Shown here piece after piece: positions 11,396 through 20,479 of a DNA stretch of 64,000 nucleotides; the stretch's first letter is position 1, and each line of letters begins with the position of its first letter. Origin of the DNA: Geodermatophilus pulveris (GTDB lineage Bacteria > Actinomycetota > Actinomycetes > Mycobacteriales > Geodermatophilaceae); the NCBI RefSeq assembly GCF_900188375.1, contig NZ_FZOO01000001.1, positions 558,001-622,000 on the forward strand. Reading direction: 5' to 3'. A model generated the notes under the pieces. It made no database searches. It was not told where the DNA came from and worked only from the letters and a program-made list of their open reading frames with translations. The translations under genes and the position numbers were made by a program.

Positions 11396-11546
11396 TGGAA
11401 GGACCCCTGGAAGGACCCCCTGCCCCCCGCCACTCGCGGGCTCGCGGCGGGACCCTGCAGGGGGCCACCTCGCAGGCTCGGGGCGGTGCCCTGGACGGGG
11501 CCGCCCCCACCACTCGCCCGCTCGTGGCGGGCCCCTGCGGAGGGGC
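11396..11546. repeat. Cluster of intergenic hairpin elements, copy R2 (one full, two partial)
   Basis: One complete copy of the hairpin family lies at 11409-11466, with arms GGACCCCCTGC and GCAGGGGGCC and core CGCCACTCGCGGGCTCGCGG. It is flanked by pieces of further copies: a left arm GGAAGGACCCC just before it, and two core-plus-right-arm pieces at 11467-11502 and 11503-11546. The last piece ends GCGGAGGGGCC immediately before the next gene's GTG, so repeat sequence supplies that gene's ribosome-binding site. Confidence 0.7.
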
Positions 11547-11547
11547 C

Positions 11548-13281
11548 GTGTCCGACCGGGCGAGTCGCCGTCCCGGTGCCCCGGCGGCCGTGGCCGCCAC
11601 GGCACTGGGCGTCGGGGTGGTCGTCGCGCTGCTGCCGCTGCTGCTGTTCCCCACCGTGCTCAGCCAGGACGGCCCGGCGCACGTGGCCGGCGCCTGGGTC
11701 CTGCTGCACCACGGGGACGACGGCGCCACCGGCGCCGTGCTCCGCGAGCACTACCGCACCGACCTGACCCCGGTGCCCAACATGCTGGCCACCCTGCTGC
11801 TGGCCGCGCTGCTGCCCCTGGCCGGGCCGGACGGCGCGGAGAAGCTGCTGGTCGCCGGCCTCGTCCTGGGCCTGGTCGGCGCGCTGGCCGCGGCGGTCCG
11901 CGCCCTGGACCGCCGGGCCTGGTGGCTGGCCGCGGCCGGGCTGCCGCTGGCCGGCAGCCACCTGGTCGCCTACGGCTTCTACAACTTCGTGCTCGGCGTC
12001 ATCGGGGCGCTGCTGGTGCTGGCCGTGGTGCTGCGCCGCCCGGGCGGCTGGCGGGTGGCCGCCGCCGCGGGGCTGGCCGGGCTGCTGGTGCTCACCTGGA
12101 GCGCCCACCTGCTGCCGTGGGTGTTCGCCGCGGGCAGCGCGCTGGTGCTGGCCGCCGTCCGCGCCGCCGGCGCGGCCCGCGCCACCGGGACGGCGACCGC
12201 CGTCCGCCGGCACGCCCTGCCGGTGCTGCTGGCCGTCGCGCCGTCGGGGGCGCTGACCGCCGCGTACCTGGGCACGGGGGAGGGGCCGCCGGGCGGGGCG
12301 GAGGTCGCGCCCCAGCACGAGCGGGTCCGGGAGCTGCTCACCGGGCTGCGGCCCTTCGTCACCGGCTGGGCCGACGAGGGCCTCGCGGCGCAGGCCACCG
12401 TGGTGCTGCTCGCCGTCCTCGCCGCCGCGGCGCTGCGGCGGGCCCGGCCCGGCGGCCCCGGCCTCCGCGCCGAGCGGGTCGCGGTCGCGCTGCTGCTGGC
12501 CGGCGTCACCGCGGTGCACTGGCTGACCCCCGACCGCCTCGGTGAGGACTTCGGCTTCCTCCCCGACCGGCTGGCCTGGTTCCCGCCGCTGCTGCTGGTG
12601 CTGCTCGCCGCCACCCGCGTCCCCGGCCCGCGCGCCGCCGCGGCCGCCACCGTGCTGCTGGTCACCGCCGCCTCCGCGGCCGCGCTGGCCCGGCTGCCGG
12701 CGCAGGCCGCCGCGGCCGAGGAGGTCGGTGAGCTGCTCGCCCTGGCCGAGGAGGTCCCGCCCGGGTCCACCGTCGCCGTCCTGCAGTACGGCCGGTCGGT
12801 GGTCTGGCCCGGCACGGGCTCCCCGGACCCGCTGCGCCACGAGTCCAGCCGGCTGGCCGTCCGCGCCGGCGGTGTCGACGTCGGCCACTACGAGGCGGTG
12901 TACGACTACTTCCAGGTCCGCTTCGCCGGGACGCCGCCCCTGCGGCAGCGGCTGGACGCGGACCCGGGGCTGCGCGGGCTGGAGCGTGTCCCGCCGGCGG
13001 TCGACCTGCCGGCGGTGCGCGGCGACCTCGACGCCGTCGTCGTGCTGGGGCTCACCCGGGCCGGCGACGACGTCCGGCAGGCCGCTGACACGCGAGCCGT
13101 CACCGAGGAGTTGGGGACCCACTACGCAGCGGTGGCGACCTCGCCGTCCGGCCTGGCCGTCCTGTGGCGCGCTGCCCCGGCGTCGGGTGAGACTGCCAGG
13201 GGCGGCAGCGCGGCCGTCCCCCAGCGCGGACCCGCGGGTACCGGTCGGTCCGACCGGGGCGGGACGCCGACGCCCGGCTGA
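11548..13281 (+). CDS. Multi-spanning membrane protein, GT-C-like
   Basis: A 577-residue integral membrane protein with about ten hydrophobic segments between residues 15 and 385, followed by a largely soluble C-terminal 180 residues. I do not recognise the family with certainty. The first loop motif TVLSQDGPAHVAGAW, with an acidic residue after the first membrane segment, resembles the DxD/DE position of GT-C glycosyltransferases that use lipid-linked sugars, and the next gene is clearly of that type. The GTG at 11548 is preceded by GCGGAGG, 4 nt away and inside a repeat element. A longer in-frame reading exists upstream but would run through the ABC gene in another frame. Substrate and function are unknown. 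Confidence 0.65.
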   Translation: MSDRASRRPGAPAAVAATALGVGVVVALLPLLLFPTVLSQDGPAHVAGAWVLLHHGDDGATGAVLREHYRTDLTPVPNMLATLLLAALLPLAGPDGAEKLLVAGLVLGLVGALAAAVRALDRRAWWLAAAGLPLAGSHLVAYGFYNFVLGVIGALLVLAVVLRRPGGWRVAAAAGLAGLLVLTWSAHLLPWVFAAGSALVLAAVRAAGAARATGTATAVRRHALPVLLAVAPSGALTAAYLGTGEGPPGGAEVAPQHERVRELLTGLRPFVTGWADEGLAAQATVVLLAVLAAAALRRARPGGPGLRAERVAVALLLAGVTAVHWLTPDRLGEDFGFLPDRLAWFPPLLLVLLAATRVPGPRAAAAATVLLVTAASAAALARLPAQAAAAEEVGELLALAEEVPPGSTVAVLQYGRSVVWPGTGSPDPLRHESSRLAVRAGGVDVGHYEAVYDYFQVRFAGTPPLRQRLDADPGLRGLERVPPAVDLPAVRGDLDAVVVLGLTRAGDDVRQAADTRAVTEELGTHYAAVATSPSGLAVLWRAAPASGETARGGSAAVPQRGPAGTGRSDRGGTPTPG

Positions 13282-13360
13282 GCCAGCAGCCGGATGCAGT
13301 CCCGGGTGACCGGGGGGAGAGTCAGCGGAGGATGCGTGCGCAGTCCACAGCCGGGAACCG

Positions 13361-13392
13361 GCCCCACCGTCGTGCGACTGCCCCACCGTCGT
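13361..13392. repeat. 19-nt period direct repeat before the GT gene
   Basis: GCCCCACCGTCGT occurs at 13361-13373 and again at 13380-13392, ending 4 nt before the GTG of the following gene. The 19-nt spacing is close to two helical turns and could mark a dimeric regulator site. No regulator is adjacent. Confidence 0.45.
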
Positions 13393-13396
13393 ACGC

Positions 13397-15046
13397 GTGA
13401 CCGCTAGTCCCGAGGGCGCGCAGGCCGCTCCTCCCGCGACCCGGGTCCACCAGGCACCCGCCCGACCGGACCGCCGGACCCCCCGCCGCCCCGGACTCTG
13501 GACCCGGCTCGGCGAGCGTTCCGGCCAGCCCTGGCCGCTCGCCGCGCTGGCCGTCGTCCTCGCCGGGTCCGTCGTCGTCGGCGTGCTCGCCCGCTTCGTG
13601 GCGCCGCCCGAGCTGTGGCTGGACGAGGCGCAGAGCGTCGCCATCGCCAGCCTGCCGCTGCCGGACCTGTTCGCCGCGCTGGAGCAGGACGGCTCACCCC
13701 CCCTGTACTACCTGCTGCTGCACGCCTGGACGTCGGTGTTCGGGACCAGCGCGACCGCGGTGCGGGCGATGTCGGCCGTCATCGGCGTGCTCACCCTGCC
13801 GCTGGCCTGGCACGTCGCCCGCCGGCTGGCCGGCCGCCGGGTCGCCGTCGCGCTGGTCGTGCTGCTGGCCACCTCGCCGTTCCTGATCCGCTACTCCAGC
13901 GAGACGCGCATGTACGCGCTGCTGGTGCTGCTCACCGTCCTGGCCGCGGCCGCCGGCGCCGCGGTGCTGCGCCACCCCGGCCCGGGGCCGGTCATCGGTC
14001 TCGGTGTGGTCACCGGCGCGCTGCTGCTGACCCACATGTGGGCCTTCCACGTCGCCGCGGTCGCCGGGCTGCTCGCGCTGGCGGCGCTGCGCTCGCGGCG
14101 CGCCGTGGCGCTGCGGGTGCTCGCGGGGCTGGCCGTCGGCGGCCTGCTGTTCAGCCCCTGGCTGCTGTCGCTGCTCGTGCAGCTGGCGCACACCGGGACG
14201 CCGTGGGCCGCACCGCCGGCCTTCGCGGTGCTGCCGATGGCGCTGGAGGCCTGGCGCGGCGGGTTCCAGGTGCGCGACCACGTCCTGGGCACCGCGCTGC
14301 TCCTGCTCGCCTTCATCGGCCTGCTCGCCGCCCCCACCGCCCGCCGCCCCGGCGCGCGCACGGTGCTGCTCGCCGTGCCGCCACGGCCCTCCCGCGCGGT
14401 GCTCCTGGCGATGTCGCTGGGCACCCTGCTCGTGGCCGGGGCGGTGAGCGCGCTCAGCGGCACCGCGGTCGCCGACCGCTACACCAGCGTGGCGGTGCTG
14501 GCCTTCCTCGCGCTGGCCGCCCTGGGCCTGGCCGCGCTGCCGGGCACCGGGGTGCGCGCCACCGGCCTGGTGCTCGTCGCCGGCCTGGGGCTGTGGACCT
14601 CGCTGCCCGGGCTGACCGAGCCGCGCACCCAGGCCGGCGAGGTGGCCCAGGCCCTCGAGGACGCCGCACCCGGGGACGTCGTCGTCTTCTGCCCCGACCA
14701 GCTCGGGCCGGCGGTGGCCCGGCTGGTGCCGCCGGAGCAGCGGCTGGACCTGGTCGTCTACCCCGACCTGCGCCCGGCGGACCGGGTCGACTGGACCGAC
14801 TACGAGGCGCGGATGAACGGCACGCCGTCCTCGGCCGTGGCGGCCGATGTGCTGCGGCGCGCCGGCGACGGGTCGGGCGTCTGGGTGGTCACCGGCCCGG
14901 GCTACCGCGTGCCGTCGACGCAGCGCTGCGGCGGGCTGGTCGACGCCCTGGAGCGCGCCCGCGGGACGGCCGAGCCGGTCGTCACGCCGGACCCCTCGGC
15001 CGAGGAGAACCACCGGCTGGACTACCTGGCGCCGGTCGCTGGCTAG
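13397..15046 (+). CDS. GT39-type membrane glycosyltransferase
   Basis: A 549-residue membrane protein of the GT-C fold. The hallmark motifs are visible: ELWLDEAQSVAIA (acidic pair after membrane segment 1), LEQDGSPPLYYLLLHAW (the D-x-SPPLYY motif) and SPFLIRYSSETRMYAL. These are typical of the bacterial dolichyl-phosphate-mannose-type mannosyltransferase family and ArnT-like enzymes. About ten or eleven membrane segments are followed by a soluble C-terminus with DVVVFCPDQLGPAV. It likely transfers a polyprenyl-phosphate-linked sugar to an extracytoplasmic acceptor. Substrate cannot be told. The first 45 residues are Pro/Arg/Ala-rich and probably cytoplasmic. The preceding membrane protein may be a functional partner. 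Confidence 0.8.
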   Translation: MTASPEGAQAAPPATRVHQAPARPDRRTPRRPGLWTRLGERSGQPWPLAALAVVLAGSVVVGVLARFVAPPELWLDEAQSVAIASLPLPDLFAALEQDGSPPLYYLLLHAWTSVFGTSATAVRAMSAVIGVLTLPLAWHVARRLAGRRVAVALVVLLATSPFLIRYSSETRMYALLVLLTVLAAAAGAAVLRHPGPGPVIGLGVVTGALLLTHMWAFHVAAVAGLLALAALRSRRAVALRVLAGLAVGGLLFSPWLLSLLVQLAHTGTPWAAPPAFAVLPMALEAWRGGFQVRDHVLGTALLLLAFIGLLAAPTARRPGARTVLLAVPPRPSRAVLLAMSLGTLLVAGAVSALSGTAVADRYTSVAVLAFLALAALGLAALPGTGVRATGLVLVAGLGLWTSLPGLTEPRTQAGEVAQALEDAAPGDVVVFCPDQLGPAVARLVPPEQRLDLVVYPDLRPADRVDWTDYEARMNGTPSSAVAADVLRRAGDGSGVWVVTGPGYRVPSTQRCGGLVDALERARGTAEPVVTPDPSAEENHRLDYLAPVAG

Positions 15047-15084
15047 GGTGCGGCGACGACGTCGTCCACCCGCTGGAGGTCCCC

Positions 15085-15870
15085 GTGGCAGAGCCGGAGT
15101 TCGTGACGCTGCAGGTCGAGGACGGGGTGGGCACGATCCGCCTCGACCGGCCGAAGATGAACGCGATCGACGAGCAGCTGCACCTGGAGGTGCGCGCCGC
15201 GGCGCTGGAGGCCGGCGAGCGGGCCGACGTGCGGGCCGTCGTGGTCTACGGCGGGGAGCGGGTGTTCGCCGCCGGCGCCGACATCAAGGCGATGTCCCGG
15301 CTGGACCGCCGCGGCATGGTGGCGTGGGGCCGGGAGCTGACCAACTCCTTCACCACGGTCCAGGAGATCCCCAAGCCGGTCATCGCCGCCATCACCGGGT
15401 ACGCCCTGGGCGGCGGCTACGAGCTGGCGCTGTGCGCCGACTTCCGCGTCATGGGCGCCGGCGCCAAGGTCGGCCAGCCGGAGATCCTGCTCGGCGTCAT
15501 CCCCGGCGCGGGCGGCACCCAGCGGCTGGCCCGGCTGGTCGGCCCGGCCAAGGCCAAGGACCTGGTCTTCACCGGCCGGCACGTCGGGGCGGAGGAGGCG
15601 CTCGAGCTCGGGCTGGCCGACGCCGTCGTCCCCGACGCCGAGGTCTACGACACCGCGGTCGCCATGGCGCGCAAGTTCGCGGCCGGCCCGCCGCTGGCGC
15701 TGGCCGCGGCGAAGCGGGCGATCGACGAGGGCCTGGACCGGCCGCTGCGCGAGGGCCTGGTCCTGGAGAGCCAGCTGTTCGCCGAGCTGTTCGACACCGA
15801 GGACCAGGCGACCGGCATGCGTTCGTTCCTGGAGGACGGACCGGGCAGGGCCACCTTCGCCGGGCGCTGA
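15085..15870 (+). CDS. Enoyl-CoA hydratase/isomerase family protein
   Basis: A 261-residue crotonase-fold protein. The oxyanion-hole segment AAGADIKAM (about residue 65), GGGYELALCADFRVM and the glutamate-bearing PEILLGVIPGAGGTQRL match the catalytic enoyl-CoA hydratase pattern, including the two acidic positions of active hydratases. It most likely hydrates trans-2-enoyl-CoA in fatty-acid beta-oxidation. GGAGG sits 5 nt before the GTG at 15085. A TAGGGT box lies about 35 nt upstream. It is followed by the electron-transfer flavoprotein genes, which accept electrons from acyl-CoA dehydrogenases, so a shared fatty-acid role is reasonable. The exact substrate is unknown. Confidence 0.9.
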   Translation: MAEPEFVTLQVEDGVGTIRLDRPKMNAIDEQLHLEVRAAALEAGERADVRAVVVYGGERVFAAGADIKAMSRLDRRGMVAWGRELTNSFTTVQEIPKPVIAAITGYALGGGYELALCADFRVMGAGAKVGQPEILLGVIPGAGGTQRLARLVGPAKAKDLVFTGRHVGAEEALELGLADAVVPDAEVYDTAVAMARKFAAGPPLALAAAKRAIDEGLDRPLREGLVLESQLFAELFDTEDQATGMRSFLEDGPGRATFAGR

Positions 15871-15917
15871 GCGCGCGGCCCGGTGACTCGGGTCACCGGG
15901 TCCGCCACCCCCCGGCC

Positions 15918-15933
15918 GTTACCGGCCGGTAAC
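15918..15933. promoter_or_regulatory. 16-bp palindrome upstream of etfBA (candidate operator)
   Basis: GTTACCGGCCGGTAAC is a perfect palindrome centred about 70 nt before the etfB start. A second weaker inverted repeat, GGTGAC-TCGG-GTCACC, lies just before it. Palindromes of this size commonly bind TetR-type dimers. No such regulator is encoded nearby, so a regulator elsewhere would be needed. Confidence 0.5.
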
Positions 15934-15995
15934 CTCCACCATTGAGAGCAGGCGGGCGTCCGCCCGCGCCCTGACGCGTGGAGGAGGGTCCGACG

Positions 15996-16775
15996 ATGGA
16001 CATCGTCGTTCTGGTCAAGCAGGTCCCGGATTCCGGCAGCGAGCGCACCCTGGACCCGGCGGACAAGACCGTCGCCCGGGCGAGTGCGGACAACGTCGTC
16101 AACGAGATCGACGAGTACGCCATCGAGGAGGCGCTCGTCCTCAAGGAGGCGCACGGCGGCGAGGTCACCGTGCTGACCGTCGGCCCCGAGTCGGCGGCCG
16201 ACGCCATCCGCAAGGCGCTGTCCATGGGCGCGGACAAGGCCGTGCACGTCGTCGACGACGCCATGCACGGCTCGTGCGCGCCGCAGACCTCGGCGGTCCT
16301 GGCCGCCGCGCTGCAGCAGATGCCCTTCGACATCGTGCTGTGCGGCGCGGAGTCCACCGACGGCCAGCTGTCGGTGATGCCGGCGCTGCTGGCCGAGCGG
16401 CTGGGCATCCCGCAGCTGTCCGGCGCCCGCAAGCTGACCATCGAGGGTGGCGTGGCGAAGGTCGAGCGCCAGACCGACGGCGGCTACTGGGCGCTCGAGG
16501 CGCCGCTGCCGGCGATCGTGTCCACCTGGGACACCATCAACGAGCCGCGCTACCCCTCCTTCAAGGGGATCATGGCCGCCAAGAAGAAGCCGGTGACCAA
16601 GAAGTCGCTGGCCGACCTCGGCATCGACCCGTCCTCCGTGGGCCTGGCGACCGCGACCAGCCAGGTCGTCGACTTCGCCGGCCGCCCGCCCAAGGGCGCC
16701 GGCGTCAAGGTGACCGACGAGGGTGACGGTGCCGCGAAGCTGGTCGACTACCTGGCCGGCCAGAAGATCGTCTGA
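15996..16775 (+). CDS. etfB: Electron transfer flavoprotein, beta subunit
   Basis: A 259-residue EtfB/FixA. The start MDIVVLVKQVPDSGSERTLD, the NEIDEYAIEEALVLKE helix and the GAESTDGQLSVMPALLAERLG nucleotide-binding region are standard for the family. Together with EtfA it forms the heterodimer that passes electrons from acyl-CoA dehydrogenases to the respiratory chain. The ATG at 15996 has a strong GGAGGAGG upstream; an earlier in-frame start 18 nt before would lie inside that site. It is followed after 31 nt by etfA. Confidence 0.96.
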   Translation: MDIVVLVKQVPDSGSERTLDPADKTVARASADNVVNEIDEYAIEEALVLKEAHGGEVTVLTVGPESAADAIRKALSMGADKAVHVVDDAMHGSCAPQTSAVLAAALQQMPFDIVLCGAESTDGQLSVMPALLAERLGIPQLSGARKLTIEGGVAKVERQTDGGYWALEAPLPAIVSTWDTINEPRYPSFKGIMAAKKKPVTKKSLADLGIDPSSVGLATATSQVVDFAGRPPKGAGVKVTDEGDGAAKLVDYLAGQKIV

Positions 16776-16806
16776 CCCGCAGCGACGCGCAGGAGGAGAG
16801 ACAGTC

Positions 16807-17769
16807 ATGGCAGAGGTGCTGGTCCTCGTCGAGCTCAACCCGACCGGTGAGGGGCTCCGCAAGACCACCCTGGAGGCGCTGACCGCCGCCCGCGCGCTCG
16901 GCGAGCCGTCCGCGGTCGTCGTCGGCGCCCCGGGCACGGCGGCCGCGGTCAGACCGCAGCTGGCCGAGTACGGCGCGGCCCGGGTCTACGTCGCCGAGTC
17001 CGAGGAGGTCGAGCAGTTCCTCGTGGCCCCCAAGGCCGAGGTGCTCGCGCAGCTGGTGGCCGGCAAGCAGCCCGCTGCGGTGGTCATCCCCTCCTCCCCG
17101 GAGGGCAAGGAGATCGCCGGCCGGCTGGCCATCAAGACCGGCAGCGGGTTCCTCACCGACGTGACCGAGATCGCCCCCGACGGCACCGCGACCCAGGTCG
17201 CCTTCGCCGGGGCGACCATCGTGCACTCCAAGGTCACCACCGGCACCCCGATCTACACGGTGCGCGGCAACTCGGTGACCCCCGAGCCCGCCCCCGGCGC
17301 GGCCGAGGAGGAGCAGGTGGCGGTGCAGCTGTCCGACGCCGCGCGGGCCACCCGCGTCCTCGACCGGGTCGTGGAGCAGAAGTCCTCCCGCCCCGAGCTC
17401 ACCGAGGCCTCGATCGTGGTCTCCGGCGGCCGCGGCGTCGCCTCGGCGGAGAACTTCTCCCTCATCGAGGGCCTCGCCGACAGCCTCGGCGCGGCGGTCG
17501 GCGCCTCCCGCGCCGCGGTCGACTCCGGCTTCTACCCGCACACCTTCCAGGTGGGGCAGACCGGCAAGACCGTCAGCCCGCAGCTCTACATCGCCGTGGG
17601 CATCTCCGGGGCCATCCAGCACCGGGCCGGCATGCAGACCTCGAAGACCATCGTCGCGGTCAACAAGGACCCCGAGGCACCGATCTTCGAGCTCGCCGAC
17701 TTCGGCGTCGTGGGCGACCTGAACACCGTCGTCCCGCAGGCCACCGAGTCCATCGCCGCCCGCAGGTAG
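16807..17769 (+). CDS. etfA: Electron transfer flavoprotein, alpha subunit
   Basis: A 320-residue EtfA/FixB. The N-terminal domain starts [15 protein letters not shown]. The C-terminal FAD-binding domain carries [42 protein letters not shown] and the terminal DLNTVVPQ, all contacts for FAD. It pairs with EtfB. GGAGGAGA precedes the ATG at 16807. A strong hairpin follows the stop codon, marking the end of the etfBA operon. Confidence 0.96.
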   Translation: MAEVLVLVELNPTGEGLRKTTLEALTAARALGEPSAVVVGAPGTAAAVRPQLAEYGAARVYVAESEEVEQFLVAPKAEVLAQLVAGKQPAAVVIPSSPEGKEIAGRLAIKTGSGFLTDVTEIAPDGTATQVAFAGATIVHSKVTTGTPIYTVRGNSVTPEPAPGAAEEEQVAVQLSDAARATRVLDRVVEQKSSRPELTEASIVVSGGRGVASAENFSLIEGLADSLGAAVGASRAAVDSGFYPHTFQVGQTGKTVSPQLYIAVGISGAIQHRAGMQTSKTIVAVNKDPEAPIFELADFGVVGDLNTVVPQATESIAARR

Positions 17770-17786
17770 CAGCACCCAGTGAGTCC

Positions 17787-17817
17787 GGGCGCCGGTCCCC
17801 CTCGGGGGCCGGCGCCC
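17787..17817 (+). terminator. Terminator after etfBA
   Basis: GGGCGCCGGTCCCC and its complement pair in a 14-bp stem with one G-U pair and a 3-nt loop, 18 nt after the etfA stop. Confidence 0.75.
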
Positions 17818-17876
17818 CGGCGTGTCCGGGGCCGGGGAAGCCGCCGCGGGTCCGGCGGGTTGGCGGGGAGGTGGAC

Positions 17877-19265
17877 GTGGCCGGCGACAGCGGGGTCTGG
17901 GACCGGTCCCACCGCCGGACGACGGCCGGGCTGCTCACCCTCGTCACGCTGATCGCCTTCGAGGCCATGGCGGTCGGGACGGCGATGCCCACGGCGGTGA
18001 CCGAGCTCGACGGGCTGGCCTGGTACGCGTGGCCGTTCAGCGCCTTCCTCGTCGCCTCCGTCGTCGGCATGGTGCTCGGCGGGCAGGCCGGCGACCGCAG
18101 GGGCGCCTGGCCGGCCCTCCCGCTGGCGGTCGGCACGTTCGCCGCCGGGCTGCTGGTGTCCGGCGTGGCCGGGCACATGGCCGTCCTCGTCGCCGGTCGC
18201 GCGGTGCAGGGCCTGGGCGCCGGGGTCATGGTCACCCTGCTCTACGTCATCGCCGGGCACGCCTACCCGGCCGGCCTGCGGCCGCGGCTGTTCGGGGCCA
18301 TCTCCGCCGCGTGGGTGCTGCCGGCGCTGGTCGGTCCGGTGGTCGCCGGGCTGGTCACCTCGCACGCCTCCTGGCGGCTGGTGTTCCTCGGCCTGCTGCC
18401 CCTGGTGGCCGTCGGCCTGCTGCTGGTGGTGCCGGTCAGCCGGCTCGGCCCGCCGGGAGCCGGGCAGGAGCCGGCGCGGCGCGGCGCCGTCGGCTGGGCG
18501 GTGCTCGCCGGCCTGGGCATCGGGCTGCTGCAGTACGCCGGGCAGCGGCTGGACGGCGCCGGCCTGGCCCTCGCCGTCGCCGGGGCGGGCGCCCTGGCCG
18601 CCGGCCTGCGCCGGCTGCTGCCGGCCGGCACCGTCCGGGCCCGCCGCGGTCTGCCCGCCGTCATCGCCTCGCGCGGGCTGCTGGCCGGTGCCTTCTTCGG
18701 CGTGGACGCCCTGCTGCCGCTCACCCTCACCGCGGTGCACGGCCACGGCCCGACCGCGGCGGGGCTGCCCCTGACCGCCGGCGCGATCGGCTGGGCCGCC
18801 GCCTCCCAGCTGCAGGGCCGGCGGCCCGGCGTCCCGCGGGAGAGGGTGCTGCGGGCCGGCTTCGTGCTGCTGGCCGTGGGGCTGGCCGGGACCGCGCTGG
18901 CCGCCGTCCCGGCCCTCGGCGGCTGGCCCGCCTACCTCACCTGGGCGGTCGCCGGGCTCGGCATGGGCCTGGGCATGCCCAGCGTCGGCGTGCTGCTGCT
19001 CGACCAGTCGCCCGGGCACGAGCGCGGCGCCAACTCCGCGGCGCTGCAGGTCTCCGACGTCACCGCCTCGGCGCTGTGCGTCGGCCTGGCCGGCGTCCTC
19101 CTGGCGGCCGCCGGCGCCGGGGCGCTGTCCCTGCCCGCCGCGGTGCTCGGCTCGGTCGCCGCGCTGACCGTGCTGGCCCTGGCCGGCATCGGCGTGGCCG
19201 GGCGGACGGCCGCCCCGGTGCGGGGGAGGGCCCCGGCGGACGCGACTACATTGGCCACGTCATGA
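17877..19265 (+). CDS. MFS transporter (drug:proton antiporter type)
   Basis: A 462-residue major facilitator protein with about 12-14 membrane segments. Early helices contain [15 protein letters not shown], and loop 2-3 has [16 protein letters not shown], the conserved G-x-x-x-D-R motif. [20 protein letters not shown] matches motif B of the DHA families. It probably exports a small molecule by proton antiport; the substrate is unknown. GTG 17877 is chosen because GGAGG ends 5 nt upstream; a GTG two codons earlier is also open. Its stop overlaps the iscS ATG as ATGA, so it is coupled to the tRNA-thiolation pair, though no functional link is obvious. Confidence 0.82.
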   Translation: MAGDSGVWDRSHRRTTAGLLTLVTLIAFEAMAVGTAMPTAVTELDGLAWYAWPFSAFLVASVVGMVLGGQAGDRRGAWPALPLAVGTFAAGLLVSGVAGHMAVLVAGRAVQGLGAGVMVTLLYVIAGHAYPAGLRPRLFGAISAAWVLPALVGPVVAGLVTSHASWRLVFLGLLPLVAVGLLLVVPVSRLGPPGAGQEPARRGAVGWAVLAGLGIGLLQYAGQRLDGAGLALAVAGAGALAAGLRRLLPAGTVRARRGLPAVIASRGLLAGAFFGVDALLPLTLTAVHGHGPTAAGLPLTAGAIGWAAASQLQGRRPGVPRERVLRAGFVLLAVGLAGTALAAVPALGGWPAYLTWAVAGLGMGLGMPSVGVLLLDQSPGHERGANSAALQVSDVTASALCVGLAGVLLAAAGAGALSLPAAVLGSVAALTVLALAGIGVAGRTAAPVRGRAPADATTLATS

Positions 19266-20479
19266 GTTCCTCCGAGGCCGCCTACCTGGACCACGCGGCG
19301 ACCACACCCCTGCTGCCCGCGGTGCTGGCCGCGATGGCCGGGCAGCTCGGCCGGGTCGGCAACGCCTCGTCGCTGCACGCCAGCGGCCGGGCCGCGCGGC
19401 GGGTCGCCGAGCAGTCCCGCGAGCGGCTGGCCGAGGCGCTGGGTGCCCGGCCGTCGGAGGTGCTGTTCACCGGCGGCGGCACGGAGAGCGACAACCTCGC
19501 CGTCAAGGGCCTGTTCTGGGCCCGCCGGGACGCCGACCCCCGCCGCCGGCGCATCGTGGTCAGCCCCGCCGAGCACCACGCCGTCCTGGACAGCGTCGAG
19601 TGGCTGGCGGCGCACGACGGCGCCGAGGTCACCTGGCTGCCCGTCGAGCCCACCGGCCGGGTCACCCCCCGGGCGCTGCGGGCCGCGCTGGGCACCGGCG
19701 AGGACGTCGCCCTGGCCAGCGTCATGTGGGCCAACAACGAGATCGGCACGGTCAGCGACCTGGCGGCGCTGGCCGGGGTGGCGCACGCCGTCGGCGTCCC
19801 GCTGCACACCGACGCCGTCCAGGCCGTGGGTCAGGTGCCGGTCGACTTCGCCGCCAGCGGCGTGGACGCGCTGACCATGACCGCGCACAAGCTCGGCGGG
19901 CCCATGGGCGCCGGCGTGCTGCTGCTGCGCCGCGACGTCGCCTGCACCCCGCTGCTGCACGGCGGCGGCCAGGAGCGCGACGTGCGCTCGGGCACCCTGG
20001 ACGTCGCCGCCATCGTCGGGCTGCAGGTGGCCACCACCACCGCCGTCGCCGATCGCGAGGACCGCGCCGACCGGCTGGCCGCGCTGCGTGACCGGCTGGT
20101 GGCCGGCGTGGTGGCGCAGGTCCCCGACGTCCAGCTCAACGGCGCCCCCCTGGACGACCTGCTCGACGGGACGGTCGAGGGTGGGCCGGGGCGGCTGCCC
20201 GGCAACGCGCACCTGTCCTTCCCCGGGGCGGAGGGCGACGCGCTGCTCATGCTGCTCGACGCCCGCGGGGTGGAGTGCTCGACCGGCTCGGCGTGCAGCG
20301 CCGGCGTCGCCCGGCCCAGCCACGTGCTGCTGGCCACCGGCGCCGACCCGGACCGCGCCCGCAGCTCGCTGCGGTTCAGCCTGGGGCACACCTCGACCGA
20401 CGCCGACGTGGACGCCCTGCTCGCGGTGATCGGGCCGGTGGTGGAGCGCGCCCGCCGGGCGGGGATGGGCCGGCGGTGA
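19262..20479 (+). CDS. iscS: Cysteine desulfurase
   Basis: A 405-residue NifS/IscS-family PLP enzyme that takes sulfur from cysteine. The PLP lysine is Lys210 in [12 protein letters not shown], with the cofactor histidine in [11 protein letters not shown]. The persulfide-forming Cys345 lies in STGSACSAG on the mobile loop, the layout of IscS-like class I enzymes. A GTGA overlap with mnmA indicates coupled translation, so the main task here is probably supplying sulfur for tRNA 2-thiolation. A general Fe-S role is also possible. A TACATT box lies 9 nt before the ATG, inside the end of the MFS gene. Confidence 0.93.
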   Translation: MSSSEAAYLDHAATTPLLPAVLAAMAGQLGRVGNASSLHASGRAARRVAEQSRERLAEALGARPSEVLFTGGGTESDNLAVKGLFWARRDADPRRRRIVVSPAEHHAVLDSVEWLAAHDGAEVTWLPVEPTGRVTPRALRAALGTGEDVALASVMWANNEIGTVSDLAALAGVAHAVGVPLHTDAVQAVGQVPVDFAASGVDALTMTAHKLGGPMGAGVLLLRRDVACTPLLHGGGQERDVRSGTLDVAAIVGLQVATTTAVADREDRADRLAALRDRLVAGVVAQVPDVQLNGAPLDDLLDGTVEGGPGRLPGNAHLSFPGAEGDALLMLLDARGVECSTGSACSAGVARPSHVLLATGADPDRARSSLRFSLGHTSTDADVDALLAVIGPVVERARRAGMGRR

